From Winogradskya consettensis (GTDB taxonomy: Bacteria; Actinomycetota; Actinomycetes; Mycobacteriales; Micromonosporaceae), in contig NZ_BOQP01000044.1 in assembly GCF_018332715.1 (NCBI RefSeq), forward strand, positions 1-64,000: DNA of 64,000 bases, in the 5' to 3' direction. Positions 1-6,957 of this stretch are shown here, one piece after another. The notes under the pieces are model-generated. The model did no database searches, was not told the DNA's origin, and was given only the letters and a program-made list of their open reading frames with translations. The translations under genes and the position numbers were made by a program. Positions within the stretch are counted from its first letter, which is position 1. Each line of letters starts with the position of its first letter.

Positions 1-159
1 TGGATCGAGGCCGCACGAGCGTTGTTCCGCGAGGCGAACACCCACCGGGCGCAGGCCACCGCTGACCATGAACGTGACCGCAGACGCGCCGCCGGTGACC
101 TGTTCGACTGGAGCCGGTTCACCAACCGCTGGCTAGTAAAGTATGCCGCCGCCTACTAA
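1..159 (+). CDS. C-terminal fragment of an unidentified protein
   Basis: An open frame enters from the left edge and stops at TAA 157-159, giving 52 residues with no start in the window. The visible part is a charged helical stretch rich in Arg, Ala and His, followed by an aromatic end (DLFDWSRFTNRW, then YAAAY). I do not recognise the family. The codon pattern is GC-rich at third positions, which supports real coding, but the fragment is too short to name. Confidence 0.4.
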   Translation, partial: WIEAARALFREANTHRAQATADHERDRRRAAGDLFDWSRFTNRWLVKYAAAY

Positions 160-748
160 CCCACGAACACCGAACTCTCCGTCACACCCGCGGGGCTCGA
201 CACGACAATCAACGCGCACACTTGAAACCACTCAACCACAGTCCACGACCGGTGACGAGTCCGGCGGGAACAGACGCGACATGGGCGATGTGGCGGCTCT
301 ACGCCTACGAGCCGGACACAGGCAGGTATTCCTGCGTAACGAAGGAATCCTGCGCGTCTTCTTCACGAGGCCCCGCCCATACCGCATTTCGCCTCGGCAA
401 TGGCAGCAACCCTGCCGCGCCCCGCAACTCCATGAAATACCTGCGCCCCTGCTTTCTGGCGGTCGTCCTAACACTCCACCTGAGCAGCTTCGAAGCCGAG
501 CTCAGCGATGCGGCCACAGCACCCTCGTCGACCGGCCAACGCCGGCTCGCCAGGCACGCGGATCGGTATTTCATGGAGTTGCGGGGCTCGGACGAGGGTT
601 CTGAATTCCCGGGACCGACGACCGCGACGGCCACGACCCGGACATCGGGACATTCCAAGGCATGCCGACTCCGGGAAGCACCAGCCGCCGTCGACCTGGC
701 GGCGGTCGCCCTCGACGACGCCCGGCATGGTCGGCGCTGACGTCGCTC
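160..748. other. Gene-poor stretch with inverted repeat
   Basis: No convincing gene lies here. Frames are open on both strands, but none has a ribosome-binding site, a recognisable domain or consistent third-position G/C bias. The first half is visibly less GC-rich than the neighbouring genes. The only clear structure is the long inverted repeat at 419-441/565-587. It may be the remnant of a mobile element or of a lost gene. Confidence 0.5.
419..587. repeat. Perfect 23-bp inverted repeat, 123-bp spacer
   Basis: Positions 419-441 and 565-587 are exact reverse complements over 23 bases (left arm begins GCCCCGCAACTCC and ends GAAATACC). The arms are separated by 123 bp that hold no gene. The arms are too far apart for a simple terminator and look more like terminal repeats of a miniature element. 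I did not find a further copy of the arm in this window. Confidence 0.8.
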
Positions 749-2011
749 CTAGTAGGAGGGCAGGGTGAGTTCGGTGCCGGTGAGGCGGAGCATGGCTGTG
801 CCGTGGGCGGGGACGGTGACCGTGTAGGAGCCTGTGGCGGTGGGTTCGTTCGTGCGGGTCCAGAGGTTGCGGATGTGGATCGGGCCGGCGAGGGCGATGG
901 CGGTGAAGGTGACCGTGATCGGGTGGGCGGTGTCGGTGCGGTTGAGGAGGGCGACGGCTCGGGTGCCCGTACCTGTGAGGGGTTTGAACCAGACCTCGGA
1001 GGTGCCGATCTGCTCGCCTTGGCGGGCGAGGGGGTCCTGGTCGACGGCGAGGATTTCCGGGTTGGTGAGGGCGGCGGTCATCTCGGTGGGGAGGGTGCGC
1101 GGGTCGGAGCCGATGATGAGCGGGGCGGCCATGATGGACCACATGGCGAGCTGGGTGCGGGATTCTTCGAAGGTTAGTTCGGTGCCGCCGGTCGGCAGGG
1201 GGCGCATCGGGAGGAGGTAGTCGGGGTCGTTGTAGTGGCCGGGGCCTGTGGCGGACGGGTGGGCGGCGTTGGCGTCCAGGTTGCGGAGCATGGCCGGCCA
1301 TTCGGTGTCCGGTTGCGGGTCGATCATGGCGACGTCGGTGTAGGTGCGCCAGGATTGGGCGACCTGCGGGGCGTACGTGTAGGTCCACGTCGACAACGAC
1401 GAGAGCGGATAGGGGCCGCCGCCCCAGTCGCTGGTGACCGGGTTGCAGATGTTGAGAATCATCGGCCGCGGGGACGCACTGACCTGCGCGGCGAGGCGGC
1501 GGAACGACGTTTCCGGGTCGAGGCCGGCGGCGCGGCCGCAGAGCCAGTCGGCTTTGAGGGCGTCGAAGCCCCATGCGGCGAACTGGCGGACGTCGTCGCG
1601 GTAGTGGCCGTCGCTGCCGAGGCCGCAGTGGCCTTCGAGGTACGGGCCGGCGTCGGTGTAGATGCCTGCCTCGAAGCCGCGTTCGTGCAGGTAGCGGGTC
1701 AGTGCCGGCATGCCCGACGGGAAGCGGGCCGGGTCGGCGACGAGTTCGCCGTCCTTGCCGCGCGGCGTGGGCGCGGCCCAGTTGCCGTCGACCCAGATGA
1801 TCCGGTAGCCGGCGTCGCGCAGGCCGCTGGTGGCCAGGTGGTCGGCGATGGACCGTACCTCGGCCTCGGTGGGGTCACCGCCGAGCGCGAAGTACGTGTT
1901 CCAGCCCAGGTACGGCGTGGGTGCAAGGTGCCGGGCCGGCACGTCCGGGGCGGGGACGACGACGGTCGCGAGGACCAGCAAGACCGACAGGGCTACGCGT
2001 ACGGCGTGCAC
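749..2011 (-). CDS. Secreted alpha-galactosidase, glycoside hydrolase family 27
   Basis: Predicted to release terminal alpha-linked galactose (or a related sugar) outside the cell. The 420-residue protein starts at GTG 2011 behind an AGGAGG site. Residues 1-27 form a signal peptide ending near VPARHLA. A TIM barrel of GH27 type follows: LGWNTY (35-40), the ADW motif with the probable nucleophile Asp155, and SWRTYTD with the probable acid/base Asp226, then GHYNDPDYL. The last ~90 residues fit the small C-terminal beta domain. Family members include galactosidases, N-acetylgalactosaminidases and isomaltodextranases, so the exact sugar is not certain. It is divergent from the MMPL exporter gene at 2123. 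Confidence 0.88.
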   Translation of the reverse strand: MHAVRVALSVLLVLATVVVPAPDVPARHLAPTPYLGWNTYFALGGDPTEAEVRSIADHLATSGLRDAGYRIIWVDGNWAAPTPRGKDGELVADPARFPSGMPALTRYLHERGFEAGIYTDAGPYLEGHCGLGSDGHYRDDVRQFAAWGFDALKADWLCGRAAGLDPETSFRRLAAQVSASPRPMILNICNPVTSDWGGGPYPLSSLSTWTYTYAPQVAQSWRTYTDVAMIDPQPDTEWPAMLRNLDANAAHPSATGPGHYNDPDYLLPMRPLPTGGTELTFEESRTQLAMWSIMAAPLIIGSDPRTLPTEMTAALTNPEILAVDQDPLARQGEQIGTSEVWFKPLTGTGTRAVALLNRTDTAHPITVTFTAIALAGPIHIRNLWTRTNEPTATGSYTVTVPAHGTAMLRLTGTELTLPSY

Positions 2012-2027
2012 GTGCCTCCTCCTGGAC

Positions 2028-2067
2028 CGTCAGCCGATCGTCAGGTTCGCGGGCGCCCAGCCGTCAG
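2028..2067 (+). promoter_or_regulatory. Three CGTCAG direct repeats, helically phased
   Basis: CGTCAG occurs at 2028-2033, 2039-2044 and 2062-2067, with start-to-start steps of 11 and 23 bp (one and about two helical turns). The repeats lie between the divergent alpha-galactosidase and MMPL genes. OmpR/PhoB-type regulators typically bind direct repeats spaced about 11 bp, and the operon starting at 2123 encodes such a regulator. Autoregulation is therefore a reasonable inference, not a demonstrated fact. Confidence 0.4.
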
Positions 2068-2122
2068 GCGGGCGCGATCTTCTAGCACCCGGTTTACCCC
2101 GAGTTCCTAGGAGTTCCCTGTC

Positions 2123-4216
2123 ATGGCCGCACTGCTCTACCGGCTGGGCGCCCTCGCCCACCGGCGCCGCCGCACCGTCCTGGTCGCCTGGCTGGCGATA
2201 CTTGTCGCCGCCGGGGCGCTCGCAGCCACGGTCGGCGGTTCGTACGAGGATGATTTCTCGATCCCGGGGTCGAGCGCCCAGCAGACCCTCGACACCGTGG
2301 GGAAGGAATTCCCGTCCTCCTCGGGTGCCACGGCGCAGATCGTTTTCGTGGCGCCGACGGGCCGCACTATCGCCGACGAGGGCGCTGTCATCAAGCAGGT
2401 GCTGGACGCCGCGGCGAAGGCGCCCCAGGTCGCGGCGGTTGCCGGTCCCACGCCGAGCAGGGACGGGCGCACGGCGCTGGCGCAGGTCGGGTACCAGGTC
2501 ACCAAGGCCGGGCTCGAGGACGGGACGCTGACCGCGCTCGAGGACACGGTGCGGCCCGCGCGGGAGGCCGGGTTGCAGGTGGAGTTCGGCGGGTCCGCGT
2601 ACGGTGACACGCCCGGCGGGACCAGTCATCTCACCGAGGTCTCCGGCCTGGTCGTCGCCATGATTGTGCTGCTGGTGACGTTCACGTCGCTCGCCGCCGC
2701 CGGGATCCCGCTGCTCACGGCTCTGCTCGGCGTCGCGATCACCGCCGCCGGGATGACCGCCCTCGCCGGCGGTCTCCAGCTGCCGACCACCGCGCCGACC
2801 CTGGCGATCATGCTCGGCCTGGCCGTCGGCATCGACTACGCGTTGTTCATCGTGGCCCGGCACCGCTCCCAGCTGGCCCGGGGCATGGCCGTGCCCGAGT
2901 CCGCGGCCCGCGCCATCGGCACCGCCGGCAGCGCCGTCGTCTTCGCCGGAATGACCGTGGTCATCGCGCTGGCCGGCCTGACCGTGGTGCGGATCCCCTT
3001 CCTGAGCGCGATGGGGCTCGCCGCCGCGGCCGCGGTCATCGTCGCCGTACTCGTCGCCGTCACCCTCATCCCGGCCATGCTCGGCTTCGCCGGCGAGCGG
3101 CTCCGCCCGAAACCCGGCTCCCGCGCCGACCGGCGCGAACAGCACGCCACGGACAAGCCCGGCGCGGGCATCCGCTGGGCGAAGCTGGTGACGCGCCGGC
3201 CGCTGGTGACCACGCTGGCCGTGGTCATCGTGCTCGGGATCATGGCGGTGCCGGCCGCGGGGCTGCGGCTCGCGCTGACCGACAACGGATCGGCGCCGGT
3301 GGACAGTACGCAACGCAAGGCGTACGACCTGACCGCCGAGGCGTTCGGGCCCGGCTTCAACGGGCCGCTGCTCGTCCTGGCAGGACAGCAGGACAGCGCG
3401 GCGCTCGTGCAGAAGCTCGGGACACTGGACGGGATCGCCGCGGTCGGCAAGCCGCAGATGTCGGCCGACGGGCGGTACGCGCTCATCCAGGTCGTCCCGC
3501 GGACCGGCCCGCAGGACCCGGAGACCGAGCGGGTCGTCGAGGACATCCGCGACGCCGGCGGCCCGGATGCCGGCGTCACCGGCGTCACCGCGATCGGGCT
3601 CGACATCTCGCAGCGGCTGTCGGGCTCCCTCGTACCGTTTGCCCTGGTGGTGGTCGGTCTCGCGGTCCTGCTGCTGATGGTCGCGTTCCGGTCGCTGGTG
3701 GTGCCGGTCAAGGCCGCGCTGGGTTTCCTGCTCTCCATCGGGGCGACGCTGGGCGCGGTTGTCGCGGTCTTCCAGTGGGGCTGGCTCGCCGACGCCGTCG
3801 GGGTCAGCCGGACCGGGCCGGTGATCAGCTTCATGCCGATCATCCTGATGGCGGTCCTGTTCGGGCTGGCCATGGACTACGAGGTGTTCCTGGTCTCGCG
3901 GATGCACGAGGAGTATGCCCGGACCGGCGACCCGCTCCCCTCGGTGATCAACGGTTTCCGGGACTCCTCGCGAGTGGTCGCCGCGGCGGCGCTGATCATG
4001 ATCTGTGTCTTCGTGAGCTTCGTACCGAACGGGAGCCCGACGTTGAAGCCGATCGCGTTCTCGCTGGCGGTGGGCGTACTCCTGGATGCGTTCCTGATCC
4101 GGATGACCCTGGTGCCGGCGGTCCTGGCGCTCGCCGGGCGGGGTGCCTGGTGGCTGCCGCGGTGGCTCGACCGGTATCTGCCGAATCTGGATCTCGAGGG
4201 GTCGAAGTTGATGTGA
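2123..4216 (+). CDS. MMPL-family RND exporter (first copy)
   Basis: A 697-residue inner-membrane transporter of the actinobacterial MMPL type, presumably driven by proton motive force and exporting a lipid or small hydrophobic compound; the substrate is unknown. It has the two-halved RND arrangement: TM1 near residues 18-38, a soluble loop, then a TM bundle with GIDYALFIVARHR (~235-247), and a second bundle with the matching AMDYEVFLVSRM (~583-594). The Asp-Tyr pairs in both bundles are the usual proton-relay positions. ATG 2123 follows GGAG about 10 nt upstream. The stop shares one base with the start of the response regulator, so the three genes 2123-6359 form an operon. Confidence 0.9.
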   Translation: MAALLYRLGALAHRRRRTVLVAWLAILVAAGALAATVGGSYEDDFSIPGSSAQQTLDTVGKEFPSSSGATAQIVFVAPTGRTIADEGAVIKQVLDAAAKAPQVAAVAGPTPSRDGRTALAQVGYQVTKAGLEDGTLTALEDTVRPAREAGLQVEFGGSAYGDTPGGTSHLTEVSGLVVAMIVLLVTFTSLAAAGIPLLTALLGVAITAAGMTALAGGLQLPTTAPTLAIMLGLAVGIDYALFIVARHRSQLARGMAVPESAARAIGTAGSAVVFAGMTVVIALAGLTVVRIPFLSAMGLAAAAAVIVAVLVAVTLIPAMLGFAGERLRPKPGSRADRREQHATDKPGAGIRWAKLVTRRPLVTTLAVVIVLGIMAVPAAGLRLALTDNGSAPVDSTQRKAYDLTAEAFGPGFNGPLLVLAGQQDSAALVQKLGTLDGIAAVGKPQMSADGRYALIQVVPRTGPQDPETERVVEDIRDAGGPDAGVTGVTAIGLDISQRLSGSLVPFALVVVGLAVLLLMVAFRSLVVPVKAALGFLLSIGATLGAVVAVFQWGWLADAVGVSRTGPVISFMPIILMAVLFGLAMDYEVFLVSRMHEEYARTGDPLPSVINGFRDSSRVVAAAALIMICVFVSFVPNGSPTLKPIAFSLAVGVLLDAFLIRMTLVPAVLALAGRGAWWLPRWLDRYLPNLDLEGSKLM

Positions 4217-4911
4217 TGGAGCACGTGGATCGCATTCTTGTCGTGGACGACGACGCGGGGTTACGGGAGCTGCTGCTGTCCGCGTTACGGTTCGCGGGCT
4301 TCGAGGTCGAGGCGGTCGGCGACGTGCCGGCCGCCCTGGCCGCCATCGGGGCGCGCCCGCCGGACGCCGTGGTCCTGGACGTCATGCTGCCCGGCGCGGA
4401 CGGCTTCGACCTGCTTCGCCTGCTGCGCAGCCGGGACGTGGAGGTGCCGGTGATGTTCCTGACCGCGCGCGACGAGCTGGACGACCGGGTGAAAGGCCTG
4501 CGGCTCGGCGGCGACGACTATCTGACGAAGCCGTTCAACGTGGTCGAGGTCGCCGCCCGGCTGGAGGCACTGCTGCGGCGGTCGCGGCGCGGGACCACGG
4601 CCTCCGACGGCGTCCTGCGCTGCGCGGATCTCGAACTCGACGAGGCCCGGCACGTGGTCACCCGGGCCGGGACCCCGGTGGAGCTCTCCCCCACCGAGTT
4701 CCGGCTGCTGCGCTACCTGCTCGCCAACACCGGCCGGGTGGTGTCCAAGGCGCAGATCCTCGACCACGTCTGGCAGTACGACTTCGGCGGCGACGCGGGC
4801 GTGGTCGAGCGCTTCGTCTCCAACCTCCGCCGCAAGATCGATCTCGGCGGCCCGTCGCTGATCCACACGGTCCGCGGCTTCGGCTACAGCCTGCGCGGAT
4901 CCGGCCGATGA
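4216..4911 (+). CDS. OmpR/PhoB-family response regulator
   Basis: DNA-binding regulator of 231 residues. The receiver domain (1-120) has the acidic pair in DDD (~11-13), phospho-acceptor Asp55 in VVLDVMLPG, Thr84 and Lys105 in LTKPF. The C-terminal winged helix (~130-227) contains LSPTEFRLLRYL and ends with VRGFGYSL, as in PhoB-like proteins. ATG 4216 overlaps the MMPL stop by one base, and the downstream kinase starts inside its stop codon, so it is translationally coupled to both. It probably controls the linked exporter. Confidence 0.93.
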   Translation: MEHVDRILVVDDDAGLRELLLSALRFAGFEVEAVGDVPAALAAIGARPPDAVVLDVMLPGADGFDLLRLLRSRDVEVPVMFLTARDELDDRVKGLRLGGDDYLTKPFNVVEVAARLEALLRRSRRGTTASDGVLRCADLELDEARHVVTRAGTPVELSPTEFRLLRYLLANTGRVVSKAQILDHVWQYDFGGDAGVVERFVSNLRRKIDLGGPSLIHTVRGFGYSLRGSGR

Positions 4912-6359
4912 TCCGCTCGATCCGCGCCCGGCTCACCCTCGCGCTGGTGGTGCTGCTCGCCGGTGGCCTCGTCATCGTGGCCACCGGCAGCGTGCTGCTG
5001 GTCCGCCGCTACCTCACCGACCGGGTCGAGGAGGGCCTCAGCAACGCGTCGGTCAAGATCTCGGCCCGCAGCGCCGGCGGATTCACCCTCCCGCTCGGCC
5101 AGCTCGCGCTGGTCACCCCGGAGAGCGGTACCGCCGTCGCGGTCGATGCGGCCGGCCACGTGCTGGTGAGCACCGGGCAGGCCACCCTCACCGACCCGGC
5201 CGCCCTGGTCGCCGCGGCGGCGGACCTGGATCCGGGCGACACCCGGGTGATCGAGGACCCCCTGCCGGCCGTCGTGGCCCGCATCCACACCCCCGGCCTG
5301 CGGATACTGCTCCGTGAGGGTGGCACCGCCGTGAGCGCCGAGTACGTGGTCGTGGGCGTACCCATCGCGAACGACCGCAAGGTGGTCCGGCTCATCAGCA
5401 TCGTCAACGGCGTCGGCGCCCTGATCGCCCTCGCCCTGATGGGTCTACTCGCCTCCCTGTTCATCCGGATCGGGCTGCGGCCGCTGACCCGGATGGCCGG
5501 CACCGCCGACGCCATCGCGGCCGGCGAGCGTCACCTGCGGCTGCCCGCGGGCGGGACCGGGCCGGAGACCGACCTGCTCGCCGCAGCGGTCAACAAGGCC
5601 TTCGACGCGCAGCGCCGGGCCGAGGACCGCCTGCGTACGTTCGTCGCGGACGCCAGCCACGAGCTGCGTACGCCGTTGTCCACCGTCCACGGCTGGATCG
5701 ACCTCTACGTGCAGGGCGGCCTGCGCGACCCCGACCAGCTCGACCACGCGATGGTCCGCGTCGAGGCCGAGGTCGGCCGGATGCGCCTGCTCGTCGACGA
5801 ACTGTCCCTGCTCGCCCGGCTCGACGCGGCGCGCCCCCTGCGGCGGGAGCCGGTGGACGTCGTCGCCCTCGCCGCCGAGGTGGTCGAGGACGCCCTTGTC
5901 GTCACCGCCGACCGCGACATCACCCTCACCGGTGTGCCGCACGCTTTCCTCGACGCCGACGGCCCCCGCCTCCAGCAGGTCCTGCGCAACCTGGTCGGCA
6001 ACGCGGTGCAGCACACCAGGCCCGGGACTTCGGTCCAGGTCACTGTTTCAGTACGCCCGGAGCACGTCGACATCGAAGTACGCGACCGGGGCGACGGTAT
6101 CCCGCCGGAGCACCTCGCCCACGTCTTCGAACGCTTCTACCGCGCGGACCCGAGCCGCAGCCGCGATCCCGGCGGCTCCGGCCTCGGCCTGGCCATCGTC
6201 GAGGCCATCGTGGCAGCCCACGGCGGTACCACCGGCGTCACGTCCACGCCCGGCGAAGGCACCACCGTCCGCGTCACGCTCCCGGAAGGGCGTCACCCTG
6301 ACGGACCAGGCCGTTCTGGTACGCCAGGACGACCAGCTGAGCCCGGTCCCGCACACTGA
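4908..6359 (+). CDS. Membrane sensor histidine kinase (HAMP-HisKA)
   Basis: Cognate kinase of the preceding regulator, starting in an ATGA overlap. TM1 is at ~9-31 and TM2 at ~163-187, with an extracytoplasmic sensor of about 130 residues between them. HAMP follows, then the dimerisation/phosphorylation helix DASHELRTPLSTVHGW with His251, the N box (Asn365), G1 DRGDGIP (393-399) and G2 GSGLGLAI (423-430). At 483 residues it is of normal length. Its 3' end overlaps the convergent regulator gene by 86 bp. Confidence 0.92.
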   Translation: MIRSIRARLTLALVVLLAGGLVIVATGSVLLVRRYLTDRVEEGLSNASVKISARSAGGFTLPLGQLALVTPESGTAVAVDAAGHVLVSTGQATLTDPAALVAAAADLDPGDTRVIEDPLPAVVARIHTPGLRILLREGGTAVSAEYVVVGVPIANDRKVVRLISIVNGVGALIALALMGLLASLFIRIGLRPLTRMAGTADAIAAGERHLRLPAGGTGPETDLLAAAVNKAFDAQRRAEDRLRTFVADASHELRTPLSTVHGWIDLYVQGGLRDPDQLDHAMVRVEAEVGRMRLLVDELSLLARLDAARPLRREPVDVVALAAEVVEDALVVTADRDITLTGVPHAFLDADGPRLQQVLRNLVGNAVQHTRPGTSVQVTVSVRPEHVDIEVRDRGDGIPPEHLAHVFERFYRADPSRSRDPGGSGLGLAIVEAIVAAHGGTTGVTSTPGEGTTVRVTLPEGRHPDGPGRSGTPGRPAEPGPAH

Positions 6360-6957
6360 GCTTCGTCATCGCCCGGTTCACGTGCGTCTTGGCGGTCAGC
6401 GGCGACAGGAACAGCCGCTCCGCGATGTCGTCGTTGGAGAGCCCGTGTGCCACCAGCACCAGCACCTCCCGCTCACGATCGGTGAGCAGCGCCAGCCCCG
6501 GCACGACCCCGGACGGCTGCGGCCGCAGACTCGTCAGGAACCGGCTCACCAGCCCCCGCGTGGCCTTCGGCGACAGCAGAGCCTCGCCGCTCGCCACCAC
6601 CCGGATCGCGTGCAACAGATCCTCCGGCGGCACACTCTTGCCGAGAAACCCGCTCGCCCCGGCCTGCAACGCCAGCACCACGTTGTCATCGTTCTCGAAC
6701 GTCGTCAGCACCAGCACCCGCACCCCGGCCAGATTGTCATCCGCCCCGATCCGCCGCGTCGCCTCGATCCCGTCCATCCGGGGCATCCGGATATCCATCA
6801 GCACCACATCAGCCCGCGCCGTCCGCGCCAGCTCCACGGCCTCCTTGCCGTCCCCGGCCTCCCCCACCACGGCGAACCCCGGCTCCGAATCGATGATCAT
6901 CTTGAAGCCGGCCCGGATCAGCGCCTGATCATCAACCAGCAGCACCCGAATGGTCAT
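6274..6957 (-). CDS. NarL/LuxR-family response regulator
   Basis: A 227-residue regulator with a receiver domain (acidic pair Asp9/Asp10, phospho-acceptor Asp55 in VVLMDIRMP, Lys in GKSVPP) and a C-terminal LuxR-type helix-turn-helix (~160-210, LLTDREREVLVLVAHGLSN). Its ATG sits in a 4-nt overlap with the stop of the upstream kinase gene, so the two are cotranslated. It converges on, and overlaps, the unrelated kinase gene ending at 6359. The divergent MMPL gene at 9152 is its most likely target. Confidence 0.93.
   Translation of the reverse strand: MTIRVLLVDDQALIRAGFKMIIDSEPGFAVVGEAGDGKEAVELARTARADVVLMDIRMPRMDGIEATRRIGADDNLAGVRVLVLTTFENDDNVVLALQAGASGFLGKSVPPEDLLHAIRVVASGEALLSPKATRGLVSRFLTSLRPQPSGVVPGLALLTDREREVLVLVAHGLSNDDIAERLFLSPLTAKTHVNRAMTKLSVRDRAQLVVLAYQNGLVRQGDALPGA

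Noticed and set aside
222..740. Plus-strand frame over the 23-bp inverted repeat
   Set aside because: No recognisable domain or ribosome site; both arms of the repeat are translated as part of it, which would be odd for a real gene.
2030..3907. Long minus-strand reading frame opposite the first MMPL gene
   Set aside because: It is rich in Arg, His, Asp and Gly in the pattern of antisense to a GC-rich gene, has no domain and lacks a ribosome site. The plus-strand MMPL gene explains the region.
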